A DNA stretch of 64,000 bases from an uncultured Granulosicoccaceae bacterium (GCA_937930305.1 CALGLE010000010.1:62001-126000); one strand, 5' to 3'; positions 20,451 through 29,570 are shown, counted from the stretch's first letter. Program-made: numbers and translations. Notes: generated from the letters alone by a model not told the origin.

Positions 20451-21161
20451 ATGACGAATAAAAAATCCGACGCGGCTCCTCCTTCCTCGTTAAAGCCCGA
20501 CCTACATCACCAAGATGAGCCGGGCCATGAACACAGTCATGACCATGACCATTCGCATCTGGATGAAACTGCAATAAGAGTACGCAGTTTGCAATCACTT
20601 CTAGTGGCGAAGGGGTATATCGATCCGGCGGCGTTAAATGAAATCATTGACACCTACGAAACACAAGTGGGCCCACGCAATGGTGCCCAAGTGGTGGCTA
20701 AAGCTTGGAGTGATCCTAAATATCTAGCGTGGTTGAAACAAGATGCCAGTGCCGCGATTAATTCATTGGGATTCAGTGGCCGCCAAGGCGAGCATATGGT
20801 GGTTGTGGAGAACACACCTGATGTTCATAACATTGTGGTGTGCACCTTATGTTCTTGTTACCCGTGGCCGGTTTTGGGTCTACCGCCCAGTTGGTATAAA
20901 TCAGCGCCCTATCGCTCGCGTGTGGTGGAGGACCCTGTCTCGGTACTTAAAGAATTCGGCGTGACTTTGCCAAATCATAAAAGCATCTCGGTCTGGGACT
21001 CCACCGCTGAGGTGAGATATTTGGTTATTCCAGAACGCCCCATAGGAACTGAACACTTTACGCAAGAGCAATTACAAGACTTAGTGACGCGGGATTCCAT
21101 GATCGGTACTGGGCTGGCACTAGTCCCTGGCAACCCACCATTGAATCCAGTGTCTGTTTGA
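20451..21161 (+). CDS. nthA: Cobalt-type nitrile hydratase alpha subunit with His-rich N-terminal tail
   Basis: Nitrile hydratase converts nitriles to amides. The metal-binding motif CTLCSC spans residues 131-136; Thr at its second position is the mark of cobalt enzymes (Ser in iron enzymes). The cysteines and Ser form the claw setting, two Cys being oxidised in known members. [15 protein letters not shown] follows as in the family. The ATG at 20451 is preceded by AGGAAGG, preferred over a GTG at 20433. Residues 19-36 hold eight His with Asp and Glu, an extension not essential to the catalytic fold. The beta subunit starts two bases after the stop. No amidase lies nearby. Confidence 0.93.
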   Translation: MTNKKSDAAPPSSLKPDLHHQDEPGHEHSHDHDHSHLDETAIRVRSLQSLLVAKGYIDPAALNEIIDTYETQVGPRNGAQVVAKAWSDPKYLAWLKQDASAAINSLGFSGRQGEHMVVVENTPDVHNIVVCTLCSCYPWPVLGLPPSWYKSAPYRSRVVEDPVSVLKEFGVTLPNHKSISVWDSTAEVRYLVIPERPIGTEHFTQEQLQDLVTRDSMIGTGLALVPGNPPLNPVSV

Positions 21162-21163
21162 GC

Positions 21164-21853
21164 ATGAACGGCGTTCACGACATGGGGGGTGTGGCAGGTT
21201 TTGGCCCGGTTGCACCCGACACCGATGGGCCCATATTTCATGCTGATTGGGAGCGCGATGTCTTAGCGATGACATTAGCAATGGGTGCACGTGGCTTGTG
21301 GAACTTGGATGAATCACGCTCTGCTAGAGAATCTATTCCACCTAAGGATTATCTCTCTATCGGCTATTACCGAATATGGTTGCAAGCCTTGGAAAGGTTA
21401 TTGGAGAAATACCGGATTTGCTCTGCGAAGGAATTAGCGCAGTTTATGGAATCTGGTTTGGTGACGGACGCCACGGTGGACTGCCCCAAACCGGTGTTGA
21501 CGGCCGATCGAGTCAGCGCGGCTTTGGCTGCAGGCTCCCCAGTGACTAGAAAGCCTGTGGTGCCTGCGAGTTTCCACGTTGGCCAGCCCGTGCGTGTAAA
21601 GCTGGCAACGCACACAGGCCACACCCGTTCGCCGCAATACATCCAGGGCCATCTGGGTGAGATTTATTCGGTACACGGCGCTCATGTGTTTGCCGATAGT
21701 CATGCCTGTGGAGCTGGAGAGAATCCGCAGTGGCTCTATAACGTGCGCTTTAGCGCTACAGAACTCTGGGGAGAAGGCCAATCCAGCGCACGTTGGATTC
21801 ATGTCGATTGCTGGGAGCCCTATCTGGAATCACATCAGGAGCTGAATGGATGA
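21164..21853 (+). CDS. nthB: Nitrile hydratase beta subunit
   Basis: The beta subunit forms the heterodimer and covers the metal site of the alpha chain. The ATG at 21164 gives the classical opening MNGVHDMGGVAGFGPV; a TTG at 21158 is in frame but less likely. The N-terminal helical part continues with DWERDVLAMTLAMGARG and YYRIWLQALERLL. The C-terminal SH3-like barrel has VGQPVRVKLATHTGHTR and YNVRFSATELWGE, as in the family. Length is 229 residues. The last four bases overlap the activator gene. Confidence 0.93.
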   Translation: MNGVHDMGGVAGFGPVAPDTDGPIFHADWERDVLAMTLAMGARGLWNLDESRSARESIPPKDYLSIGYYRIWLQALERLLEKYRICSAKELAQFMESGLVTDATVDCPKPVLTADRVSAALAAGSPVTRKPVVPASFHVGQPVRVKLATHTGHTRSPQYIQGHLGEIYSVHGAHVFADSHACGAGENPQWLYNVRFSATELWGEGQSSARWIHVDCWEPYLESHQELNG

Positions 21854-22251
21854 CCCAGAATCGGTCAAAGCAGGCCACCCAAGCAGCTCTTGAAGCCATA
21901 CCGTCCATCCCTTCTGATGCGGATCAGCCTGTTTTCCAGGCACCTTGGGAGGCAGAAGCTTTCGCCATGGTATTGGCACTGCACCAAGCCGGCTTATTCT
22001 CTTGGACCGAGTGGGCCAAGACCCTGTCGAATTCGATTGATCAGGCGCAGAGCCTAGGTGACCCCGACTTAGGGGATACCTATTACCTGCACTGGTTGAA
22101 TGCTTTGGAGGCCCTGGTCACGGCCAAGGGGTTGGGTGAACCCTTAGTTTTAAAAGCATTGGCAGATGCATGGCGTGAAGCCGCTGCATCAACCCCACAC
22201 GGTCAACCTATCGAGCTAGAGCCAAACACCTTGGCGCATTTGATCAAATGA
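21850..22251 (+). CDS. Nitrile hydratase activator / accessory protein
   Basis: Small activators of this type resemble the N-terminal half of the beta subunit and help load cobalt into the alpha subunit (the P14K role). The ATG at 21850 overlaps the beta stop as ATGA and gives 133 residues. The alignable core is VFQAPWEAEAFAMVLALHQA, then FSWTEWAKTLS and DTYYLHWLNALEALV, parallel to the beta-subunit segments FHADWERDVLAMTLAMGARG and YYRIWLQALERL. It completes an alpha-beta-activator operon sufficient for an assembled enzyme. Confidence 0.88.
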   Translation: MTQNRSKQATQAALEAIPSIPSDADQPVFQAPWEAEAFAMVLALHQAGLFSWTEWAKTLSNSIDQAQSLGDPDLGDTYYLHWLNALEALVTAKGLGEPLVLKALADAWREAAASTPHGQPIELEPNTLAHLIK

Positions 22252-22312
22252 GATTTGCGGATAGGCCTGAAATTTGGAAGAATCAGGGGTAGTAGAAGAT
22301 AAGAGGTGCCAC

Positions 22313-22789
22313 ATGATAGACAGCGAAGGGTTTCGTCTGAATGTGGGCATCATTCTCAGTAATGACCGTGGCAAGGTTTTTTGGGCGCGACGCATTGGGC
22401 AGGATGCTTGGCAGTTTCCACAAGGCGGCATAGATCGCGAGGAAACGGCCGAAGACGCGATGTATCGCGAGCTCAGGGAAGAAACCGGGCTTGAGCCACA
22501 GCACGTGAAAGTGTTGGGATGTACCGAAGACTGGTTGCGATATCGTTTGCCAAAACGCTATGTGCGTAAGAATCAAACGCCCATGTGTATTGGTCAGAAA
22601 CAAATTTGGTACATGTTGAGAATGGTTGCCGACGAACAGGCGTTTGATTTAGGTTGTTGCGAAAAGCCAGAATTTGATAACTGGCAATGGGTAGATTATT
22701 GGGAGCCGTCGAAGAGAGTCATTTTCTTCAAACGGAAAGTTTACAAAAAAGCCTTGTCCGAATTGGAACCACTACTACAGCTTGCGTAA
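22313..22789 (+). CDS. rppH: RNA pyrophosphohydrolase RppH
   Basis: RppH removes pyrophosphate from 5'-triphosphorylated mRNA, starting RNase E decay. The ATG at 22313 gives the standard start [15 protein letters not shown] and 158 residues, with a GAGG ribosome-binding site; an upstream in-frame extension to 22274 is discarded. The Nudix box is [20 protein letters not shown] followed by TGL, with all catalytic Glu present. QFPQGG and the late [21 protein letters not shown] segment are typical of the enzyme. Confidence 0.95.
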   Translation: MIDSEGFRLNVGIILSNDRGKVFWARRIGQDAWQFPQGGIDREETAEDAMYRELREETGLEPQHVKVLGCTEDWLRYRLPKRYVRKNQTPMCIGQKQIWYMLRMVADEQAFDLGCCEKPEFDNWQWVDYWEPSKRVIFFKRKVYKKALSELEPLLQLA

Positions 22790-22801
22790 TGCAGGCTGTA
22801 G
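22775..22801 (+). terminator. Stem-loop overlapping the rppH stop codon
   Basis: An 11-base-pair stem (22775-22785 with 22791-22801, one G-U pair) has a five-base loop. Only a short TTCTCTT tract follows, so termination may be weak. It lies between convergent rppH and hemJ. Confidence 0.5.
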
Positions 22802-22820
22802 TTCTCTTGGGCCTAGCGCT

Positions 22821-23240
22821 TTAGATGGGCCGCACAATCACCAAAATGGTGATTCCAAACAGCATCAGCACCGGCACTTCATTAAACCATCGGTACCAGA
22901 TGTGGCTGCGCTTGTTCTTGTCTTGACGAAATTGAATCATCAACCACCAACACCACGCGTGGTAAATCATCAGCGCCGCCACCAAAACCAGTTTGGCGAT
23001 GAACCAAGTTTGCTGAATATAGCTGGGTAGCCAAAGCAACAGCAAGGCAACGCCAAACACAAGGGTCAATACAGCACCCATTGTGGCGATGGCGAACAGC
23101 TTCCTCTCCATGACTTTGAACGTATCGATGGTCGTCGAATCGCTGGTACTGGCGTGGTAGACGAATAATCGCGGTAGATAAAACAACCCGGCGAACCAGG
23201 TCACCATGAATATGACGTGAAGCGCTTTTACCCAAAGCAT
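22821..23240 (-). CDS. hemJ: Protoporphyrinogen IX oxidase HemJ
   Basis: HemJ is the membrane protoporphyrinogen oxidase used by many proteobacteria that lack HemG and HemY. The ATG at 23240 gives 139 residues with an AGGAAG ribosome-binding site; a longer frame to 23441 lacks support. Four to five hydrophobic helices are visible. The family's conserved His lies in MLWVKALHVIFMVTWFAGLF (His8), the conserved Arg in YLPRLFVYH, and KLVLVAALMIYHAW carries a conserved Lys. The end FNEVPVLMLFGITILVIVRP is characteristic. Confidence 0.92.
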   Translation of the reverse strand: MLWVKALHVIFMVTWFAGLFYLPRLFVYHASTSDSTTIDTFKVMERKLFAIATMGAVLTLVFGVALLLLWLPSYIQQTWFIAKLVLVAALMIYHAWCWWLMIQFRQDKNKRSHIWYRWFNEVPVLMLFGITILVIVRPI

Positions 23241-23446
23241 ACGGTGCTTCCTAAAAACCAAAATCAGATATGTGTCACAAAAATTGGTGCGTTGCGACCT
23301 CGATTTGAATGATACCTGGGTCCAATGGAAGAGTGAGCCAGTGCGCAAAGTGTGTGTGCGCCGTTCTTCAATTCCTTCAGCTTTTGGGAACCGGGCCGAC
23401 ATTTTCTTCAGCATTCGTTGGTCTTGCGAAGACTGGAGCAAGTGGT

Positions 23447-23950
23447 ATGAACAAATGGCTATTGAGCCTTCTATTGATCATGAGCGGGATAACTATGCCC
23501 GCGATGGCTCAAGAATCTAATGTGTACTACGGCTTGGGCTTCACCGATGGCAGCATTCAGGTGCCCGGCAATGGTTCACGCAGCTTGGGAACGGTGGCCG
23601 CCACGGTGGGCACTCAATTAACCGACCGTATCGGACTGGAGTTGGCCTTCGGCGCGGGTTCTGATGATCCTGGCAGCATTTTCAGCGAACCGCTCATTCA
23701 GTACCAGGCCGGATTGGTGCGCTTAAGTCACGGTTGGTCAAATAAGGAGGTGTATTTCTTATTTGGTCATGCTCGTTTGGATGTCGATAGTCGCTTAAAC
23801 CCAGTCAATGGCGGCAACGCTTGGGGTTTAGGGATCAATTTATTTGGTAGTAAGAATACTGCGATTAATGCGCATGTACTGAATATGGGCAGCGGTGCAT
23901 TGACCTCGGCCGGTATTGGAATTCAATACTTTGTCGGAGGTGTCCGATGA
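23447..23950 (+). CDS. Small outer-membrane beta-barrel protein
   Basis: The ATG at 23447, with GGAG ten bases ahead, opens a clear signal peptide ending AMA before QESNVYYG. The 167-residue protein shows about eight amphipathic strands with alternating hydrophobic residues, Gly-rich turns and strands such as NVYYGLGFTDG and TSAGIGIQYFVGG, consistent with an OmpW/OmpX-size barrel. It ends in GVR rather than an aromatic residue, which is unusual for this class. The stop overlaps the next start as ATGA, so the barrel and the Ig-repeat lipoprotein are translationally coupled. Precise family not recognised. Confidence 0.65.
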   Translation: MNKWLLSLLLIMSGITMPAMAQESNVYYGLGFTDGSIQVPGNGSRSLGTVAATVGTQLTDRIGLELAFGAGSDDPGSIFSEPLIQYQAGLVRLSHGWSNKEVYFLFGHARLDVDSRLNPVNGGNAWGLGINLFGSKNTAINAHVLNMGSGALTSAGIGIQYFVGGVR

Positions 23951-25926
23951 AGACCCCTAGTCACAGGAATGGCTCTATGCAAACCACACGACTTATCACC
24001 TGCATGACCTTGGCAGCCGTGTTAGCCATAGGTTGCGGAACGCGAGATGGTGAATTGCAGGGCGGCGGCGCGGCAAGTTATAACGCCATCGGCCAAAACA
24101 CCAACGAAAACTTAGGACCAGAATTAGGAGCTGCCTTACCCGAAGAAGTTAACGTGAGAGTGATCAGCGACAAAGATTCCATTTTAACCGGTAGCACGGA
24201 ACCTGCGACCATTACCGCTTACATCACTAACGATGCCAATGGCCCGGTAGAAAACACGGCTGTTGGCATATCATCAGACGGTGGCTTGTTGCAAAACATC
24301 ACCGCAGAGTCAGATGCCAACGGTGAAGCAGGTGCCACACTCGCTCTGGCTAAAGACTTTCGAAATCAAGAAATCACCATTCAAGTGAATGCCAACGGTT
24401 CCATTGGCACGGCGGTTGTACAAGCCACAGGCACAGCGATCGATTTTGCAGGATCGCTCGATTTATCGATAGGTTCTGACGCAGAACTTACCGCCCGTCT
24501 TACCTCTGGTGTGGGCGAGCCGATTCCGAATGAGCCGGTTATTATTTCATCGGGCGTTGGTCATGACATAACGGCTGAGTCTCTGAACACCGATATCGAT
24601 GGGGTTGTGGAATTCACCGTATTGGAGTTAACGCAGAGCGATACCATCACTATGACGGCACTGGAAGGCACCGTAATCGGTAATGCTGACATTAGCGTTG
24701 TGACCGATCTATTAACGTTATCGGGCATCGAAGAAGAGCAAGAGATTCCGGTTGGACAAACCACCGACGTGGTTGTGATTTGGTCGTCTAGTGGTGAGCC
24801 CATTACCGGTGAATACGTTCGAGCATCACTCACAGCTGGTCAGTTACTATCGTCGAGTGAAGTGCGTACCAATGCGGCGGGTGAAGCCCGATTTACATTG
24901 GTGTCTAGTAGTGCTGGGCCTGCGACATTAACCGTTGGAGCTGCGGATGGTTCTTTGGAAACCGACGTTAAAGTGGAATTCATTGCCACCGTGCCTGCGA
25001 ATTTAAGCATTGATAGCTCATCCTCGCGCATTCCAACACTGGCCACCAGTTCTATCACAGCGATCGTAACGGATGCCAACGCTAACCCAGTTAAGAATCA
25101 GGAAGTGAGCTTTTCCAGTACTAATTTATATGGCGGTCAGCTCAGTCCTGCGTCCGCTATCACCAATAGTGATGGTGAAGCGTCGGTGACTTTTACCGCA
25201 GGCGGTTCAGCCACACAGTTTGAAGAGCTGAACATTGCCGCGCAAATTGTTGGAACTTCGGTTTCGAACAACACCAAACTTACGGTGGTAGAGCGCGTGT
25301 TGAATGTGACCATTGGAACATCTAATGAAATCTCTGAACGGGCTTTGGGCACGCAGTTTGGCATGCCGTTCGTGGTTCAGGTTGCCGACGGTGGTGGCGC
25401 GCCTTTAGAAGGGGCGACGGTTGAACTCTCTGTCAAGCCACTGGCTTACCGAAAGGGCTATTTAGAGCTTGTTGATGAAGACGGTATGGTTGAAAGTATG
25501 GTGGCCACGGATTGGTCAGCGGACCGCTGGGTACTTCAATATGTGGCTTGCGCATCTGAAGATGACAATGGCAATCGAATACTCGATGCCGGCGAAGACA
25601 ACAACAATAACGGCATATTGGATCCGCAAGATCCGTCGTTGCTTGCTCCAGTGGATGATTCGGCAGGGTTTGCCACTCTAGAAGGCGGCACCTTGGTCAC
25701 TGATTCACGCGGCACAGGACTGTTGGAGTTGCTGTACCCCGCTAGCAGCGCCTTGTGGGCTCGTGTGGAAATCGTTGCTCGGGCTCAGGCTTTGGGTGCT
25801 GAAGCCGAAGCCACGTACCAAACCTCATTACCGATGTTGGCAGTCGATGCGAATAACACAAACGCAACGCCTCCAAATTTACTCAGTCCTTATGGGACTG
25901 ATTTGAACTGTTCCAATGACAATTGA
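23947..25926 (+). CDS. Lipoprotein with bacterial Ig-like (Big_1/invasin-type) repeats
   Basis: The ATG at 23947 has a strong GGAGGT site. A lipoprotein signal ends in the lipobox LAIGC, so Cys30 should be acylated. Residues about 60-450 contain four Ig-like repeats of 85-95 residues, with the Big_1 phrases ANGPVENTAVGISSDGG, TNAAGEARFTL and TNSDGEASVTFTA, as in intimin and invasin stalks. A later part holds an Asp/Asn-rich loop, NGNRILDAGEDNNNNGILD, resembling calcium-binding thrombospondin-3 loops. Coupled to the small barrel gene, it may be displayed together with it. Ligand and surface topology are unknown. Confidence 0.75.
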   Translation: MKTPSHRNGSMQTTRLITCMTLAAVLAIGCGTRDGELQGGGAASYNAIGQNTNENLGPELGAALPEEVNVRVISDKDSILTGSTEPATITAYITNDANGPVENTAVGISSDGGLLQNITAESDANGEAGATLALAKDFRNQEITIQVNANGSIGTAVVQATGTAIDFAGSLDLSIGSDAELTARLTSGVGEPIPNEPVIISSGVGHDITAESLNTDIDGVVEFTVLELTQSDTITMTALEGTVIGNADISVVTDLLTLSGIEEEQEIPVGQTTDVVVIWSSSGEPITGEYVRASLTAGQLLSSSEVRTNAAGEARFTLVSSSAGPATLTVGAADGSLETDVKVEFIATVPANLSIDSSSSRIPTLATSSITAIVTDANANPVKNQEVSFSSTNLYGGQLSPASAITNSDGEASVTFTAGGSATQFEELNIAAQIVGTSVSNNTKLTVVERVLNVTIGTSNEISERALGTQFGMPFVVQVADGGGAPLEGATVELSVKPLAYRKGYLELVDEDGMVESMVATDWSADRWVLQYVACASEDDNGNRILDAGEDNNNNGILDPQDPSLLAPVDDSAGFATLEGGTLVTDSRGTGLLELLYPASSALWARVEIVARAQALGAEAEATYQTSLPMLAVDANNTNATPPNLLSPYGTDLNCSNDN

Positions 25927-26042
25927 GAACAACCACTCATTCTGATGGCTGAGCTGGCTTAACTTTTGTGTGAACTGTCCGCCAAATGTAACAGTGTTCT
26001 GTGCAAATGGACCGCAATGATAGATTTATGGGGCGATAAAAC

Positions 26043-27320
26043 GTGCTGAAAAAAGATAATTCACCATCGGCATCCAATTCCGATGAGAACCACGATCTGC
26101 TGCTGAAGGCGGCCAGTTCGGTCTCGCCCGTGAATGAGTTAAACGAAGCTAATCAAGCCGCCTTGTGCAAGACTGCGAAGGTCGTGCATGTACAAAGGAA
26201 TGATCAGCTACAACCTGAAGCTGCGAATCGTTGGTTAATGTACTTGGTTGAAGGCTCATTGCAACTGTTCAACGGTAAGGAAGAAGTCGGCTCTATTTCG
26301 GCACGAACATCAGAATCAGCTCAACCGCTGTTTCAAGACAAAACCGCTTACACCATGGCGAAAACATCCGCTGTCGCCAAGGTGGTGAAGTTTGGTCGTG
26401 AACAACTCAATATTCTGCTCAGTGAACAACAGAAGAACGCCATTCATGTTGTGGATGTACACACGTCTGAACACGATAATGTGCTGTTGGATGACATCAT
26501 TCAAAGCATGCGTACCAATAAACTGCAGTTGGCCACCTACGGCGATGCAGCGAGAAAAATTTTAGTCAATGTGGACGGAATCACTGCAGTTCCTGAACTG
26601 GCAGAAGTCATACTCACAGATCCTGGCCTAACGGCACACGTGCTTCGTATCACTAACCGCTCAGATGCCGGTGGCTCAGACGCCGCTCACAGTGTTCGAG
26701 GAGCTATTTCGCGCTTGGGTGTGGAAGACACTAAATTGAATATGATCGACTTACTCAAGAACAATACAATCGTTCCGGCAAATGAAGCGATTGCCAAACG
26801 TTATAAGCGATACATCCAACGAACCACCCTATCAGCGGCTATCGCACAAGTGCTAGCAGGTTCAGTACCTGAGTTAAAAGGTGAGCAGGCTGCATTGGTT
26901 GCGATGATGTCCGATATTGGTGAGTTGCTAGTGCTGACTCACGCGAATAAATTTGCTGACCAATTTGCTGATGATGCGACCTTGGTGTCTTCAATTGAAA
27001 GCCTGCGAGCCATCATGAACGGTTGGGTGTTGTCGGTTTGGGAATTTCCTGAAGAATATATTGACGCGAGCTACAAGGCTCGTGATTGGTATCGAAACCA
27101 CAGCGGCGAGATCACCTACACCGATCTAGTCACCGCTTCTTTGCTGATTATCCAAGCCGAAATGCCTGAGTCAGAACACAGTTCAATTCCAAGTGTTGAT
27201 AATTTGTTACTGGCGCGCCGCTTACAGCAAGCCGGCATTGATTTAAAGTCTCCAGGCGATATCGTACGAGCTGCCACTTCCAAAATAGTGACGACGCAGC
27301 AAATGCTGAAAGCCGGTTAG
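26043..27320 (+). CDS. HDOD-domain signalling protein with N-terminal cyclic-nucleotide-binding-like region
   Basis: HDOD proteins are non-hydrolytic relatives of HD phosphohydrolases acting in bacterial signalling. The GTG at 26043 opens a 425-residue cytoplasmic protein. Residues about 35-125 have the beta-roll pattern of a cyclic-nucleotide-binding fold (KVVHVQRND, WLMYLVEGSLQLF, GSISARTS) but lack the phosphate-cassette Arg region I would expect for cAMP. Residues about 165-370 form the HDOD core, with LAEVILTDPGLTAHVLRITN, a divergent SVRGAISRLGVED and the LVAMMSDIGELLVL segment. It is followed by a strong terminator and seems to be transcribed alone. Confidence 0.8.
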   Translation: MLKKDNSPSASNSDENHDLLLKAASSVSPVNELNEANQAALCKTAKVVHVQRNDQLQPEAANRWLMYLVEGSLQLFNGKEEVGSISARTSESAQPLFQDKTAYTMAKTSAVAKVVKFGREQLNILLSEQQKNAIHVVDVHTSEHDNVLLDDIIQSMRTNKLQLATYGDAARKILVNVDGITAVPELAEVILTDPGLTAHVLRITNRSDAGGSDAAHSVRGAISRLGVEDTKLNMIDLLKNNTIVPANEAIAKRYKRYIQRTTLSAAIAQVLAGSVPELKGEQAALVAMMSDIGELLVLTHANKFADQFADDATLVSSIESLRAIMNGWVLSVWEFPEEYIDASYKARDWYRNHSGEITYTDLVTASLLIIQAEMPESEHSSIPSVDNLLLARRLQQAGIDLKSPGDIVRAATSKIVTTQQMLKAG

Positions 27321-27355
27321 CCTTCGCCAACCCACACTTTCGAAAGTGACACCAA

Positions 27356-27386
27356 AACGACGCTTGCCATAGCGTCGTTTTTTTTT
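27356..27386 (+). terminator. Terminator of the HDOD gene
   Basis: A nine-base-pair perfect stem (27356-27364 with 27371-27379) with a six-base loop runs into nine T (27378-27386), 36 bases after the stop codon. Confidence 0.88.
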
Positions 27387-27762
27387 GCTCGAAAAAAACC
27401 TTTTAGCCAAATATTTGGCGGCAGCAGTTGGCTTATTTGATTAAATAAGCCTCGGCGGCTCACATCGAATGACATGAAGAATGCCAAATTAAAATGCACA
27501 ATATTGCCTAATTGGTGAAATATAGCGATAGTGATGCGGGAAATTCAGATCATGCACTAAACTAATTGCTCAACAGGATGGGTGTTCACTATCTTTCACA
27601 CCTTGTGTTGATACTTACCTACGATAATCTATCCACGTGGTAAAGATTACACAACTCAACATACGTCGGTTATCGCCAAATTGGCGATCTCAATCGAACT
27701 GTGTGTGAAAATTTTTTGTTTCAACTAGATATCTGTTTCAACAAGCAAGGATTAAATTACCG
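27387..27762 (+). promoter_or_regulatory. Intergenic region upstream of aqpZ with several palindromes
   Basis: No ORF of note occurs in these 376 bases. They hold three inverted repeats: a perfect 14-base palindrome at 27406-27419, a 9-base-pair hairpin at 27430-27451 and a 17-base inverted repeat with a single central base at 27672-27688. The last lies about 75 bases ahead of the aqpZ ATG and is the best candidate operator. The ribosome-binding site AAGCAAGGA precedes the gene. Confidence 0.5.
27672..27688. repeat. Perfect inverted repeat, candidate operator of aqpZ
   Basis: ATCGCCAA, one central A, then TTGGCGAT: eight-base arms matching perfectly. TTGGC/GCCAA half-sites are common in dimeric regulator operators. 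No regulator is assigned. Confidence 0.5.
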
Positions 27763-28488
27763 ATGAAAGTACACAACAAACTCATAGCGGAATTTATCGG
27801 AACGTTTTGGCTGGTGCTTGGTGGTTGTGGAACCGCTATGATTGCCAACACGTTCGGTGTAGAGAACGGCGTGAACATTGGTTTGCTCGGTGTTTCATTT
27901 GCATTTGGTTTGACCGTTCTGACGATGGCCTATGCGGTAGGCCCAGTATCCGGTGGTCACTTCAATCCAGCCGTATCTATTGGTCTCATGGTCGGCGGAC
28001 GATTTTCAGCTGGCCAATTAGTGCCTTACATCATCGCGCAAGTATTAGGTGCAATCGCTGCAGCTGCCGTTCTTGCCCTTATTCTGCAAGGCAATGGTTC
28101 GGAAATCGGTACATTAGCTTCAAATGGGTATGGCGAAGCATCACCTGGTGGATATAACCTGTTGGCGGTTGTTGTCACTGAGATTGTCATGACTGCAGCT
28201 TTCTTGTTCATCATTTTAGGTGCAACGGATGAGCGCGCTGGCACAGCAGCTGGTTTTGCTCCTATCGCGATTGGCTTAGGCTTAACACTGATCCACTTGA
28301 TCTCTATCCCCGTGTCTAACACGTCTGTTAACCCGGCTCGAAGCACTGGTCCTGCGTTGATTTCAATGGATTCAACTGCTCTGATGCAATTGCCTGTTTT
28401 CTGGATTGCCCCTATTGTTGGTGCCATCCTGGGTGCGGTTTTATACAAACTGACACTGGCTGGTGGTAAATTCGACGCTGAGGCGTAA
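27763..28488 (+). CDS. aqpZ: Aquaporin Z
   Basis: AqpZ is the inner-membrane water channel used in osmotic adjustment. The 241 residues have six transmembrane helices and two half-helix NPA loops, [11 protein letters not shown] near residue 65 and [14 protein letters not shown] near 187. The aromatic/arginine filter of water-selective channels is supported by Phe in the second helix region, His in [13 protein letters not shown] and the Arg after the second [23 protein letters not shown] is close to the E. coli start. It is monocistronic, with its own terminator. Confidence 0.95.
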   Translation: MKVHNKLIAEFIGTFWLVLGGCGTAMIANTFGVENGVNIGLLGVSFAFGLTVLTMAYAVGPVSGGHFNPAVSIGLMVGGRFSAGQLVPYIIAQVLGAIAAAAVLALILQGNGSEIGTLASNGYGEASPGGYNLLAVVVTEIVMTAAFLFIILGATDERAGTAAGFAPIAIGLGLTLIHLISIPVSNTSVNPARSTGPALISMDSTALMQLPVFWIAPIVGAILGAVLYKLTLAGGKFDAEA

Positions 28489-28563
28489 GTTACGTAAGTT
28501 ATAAGAATAGGTGGGTCAGTTGGTGAAACGCCAACTAGGCTAGCCCTAGTAATAAGTAATTTG

Positions 28564-28592
28564 AAAAGGAGCGGTTAACCGCTCCTTTTTTT
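28564..28592 (+). terminator. Terminator of aqpZ, possibly bidirectional
   Basis: A perfect inverted repeat of two 13-base arms (28564-28576 and 28577-28589) centred on TTAA, followed by T residues; the effective hairpin is GGAGCGG/CCGCTCC. Four A on the other side make it usable for the convergent gene ending at 28591. Confidence 0.8.
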
Positions 28593-29097
28593 ATGGCCTA
28601 GTGAAAGTTATCCGCTCTTCTAAGGAGTGAATAAACAGCCGCTGCTCCTCTGTATCGGGAATGGCCCTAGCACGGGATTCGCTGACCATTGCAATGGCTT
28701 CGCTAGCCGTCATGCCTTCGAACATCAAAAGCGCGCTTGCAGCCATACCCGATCTACCGATTCCAGCCCGACAGTGAATAACCACATTTGCACCTTGCCT
28801 TGCCAATGCATGAACACTGGCCATACTTGCCAAGAAAGCCGTTACATCGACGGGTAATGTGAAATCTTTGATGGGCTGATGCATAAAAATCATATTGTGT
28901 TCTGAGCACCAATTTGCTTCTTCAGACAAGCCGAGTTCCTTAGCCTCAGAGGCTTCAAGCAACGACACCAAATGCGTGGTGCCTAATGCCGCGATGGCGG
29001 CAAATACCGCGGCAGGGTTTTGTTGCGTATCGGGCCGAGGCATGATGGTTAGAAAGCCTTGGCCAATGGATTGAATGGGATAGGCTTTAAGTGTCAT
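28591..29097 (-). CDS. Dual-specificity / tyrosine-type protein phosphatase
   Basis: This is a 168-residue cytoplasmic protein. The signature loop VVIHCRAGIGRSGMAAS near residue 105 matches HCxxGxxRS, with Cys as the nucleophile and Arg as phosphate binder. A candidate general-acid loop lies ahead in HQPIKDFTLPVD, where the Asp is appropriately placed. TTHLVSLLEASEAKELG resembles the start of the cyclin-dependent-kinase-inhibitor-3-like phosphatase family. Its substrate is unknown. It is convergent with aqpZ and divergent from the four-gene envelope cluster. Confidence 0.85.
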   Translation of the reverse strand: MTLKAYPIQSIGQGFLTIMPRPDTQQNPAAVFAAIAALGTTHLVSLLEASEAKELGLSEEANWCSEHNMIFMHQPIKDFTLPVDVTAFLASMASVHALARQGANVVIHCRAGIGRSGMAASALLMFEGMTASEAIAMVSESRARAIPDTEEQRLFIHSLEERITFTRP

Positions 29098-29570
29098 GTT
29101 TGCAGGCTAGGCTATCAATGAGTTTATAGGTGATACTTACCCAAGCCTATTGAAACTTGCCGAAATTTTGTGTTCGCCATGAGTACAACGGTTAAGCCGC
29201 TAAGTTAGATAGTGATTTAACGCCGAGAAAGTGGCGCGTCATGAATAAGCTGGGTATAGCTGGCACTAACTTGACGCGTAAAAGGGTTGCCTAGGCTCTA
29301 ATTTCGTCTGAAATTTGTAGGCTAGTCCTATTGGTTAGAGGCATTATAAATCCACCCAAACGGTGGTTCACCGACTTGATTATCGAATCTTCGCGGTGAT
29401 TGGGTTGTAATTCTGTGAAATCCATCTCAATTACTCCTGCCTTGGTTACCACGAGTTTAATTCATTCGCTCTTGCTCAAGAGCGGCGCTTTGACAAATCG
29501 ATTCGATTCAGCAAAGTGTTTACGAAAATCCGGTTTCTGGCCTATTGCTTGAAGTGAATGTTCTCAATTG
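29098..29570 (+). other. Intergenic region upstream of the four-gene envelope cluster
   Basis: About 470 bases without a credible ORF, presumably carrying promoters for the divergent phosphatase and the envelope cluster. A seven-base-pair hairpin at 29467-29484 is the clearest local structure. No T-run, riboswitch or known operator was recognised. Confidence 0.5.

Noticed and set aside
29098..29570. Riboswitch or small RNA upstream of the envelope cluster
   Set aside because: Only a short hairpin was visible; no conserved riboswitch core or terminator was found by eye.
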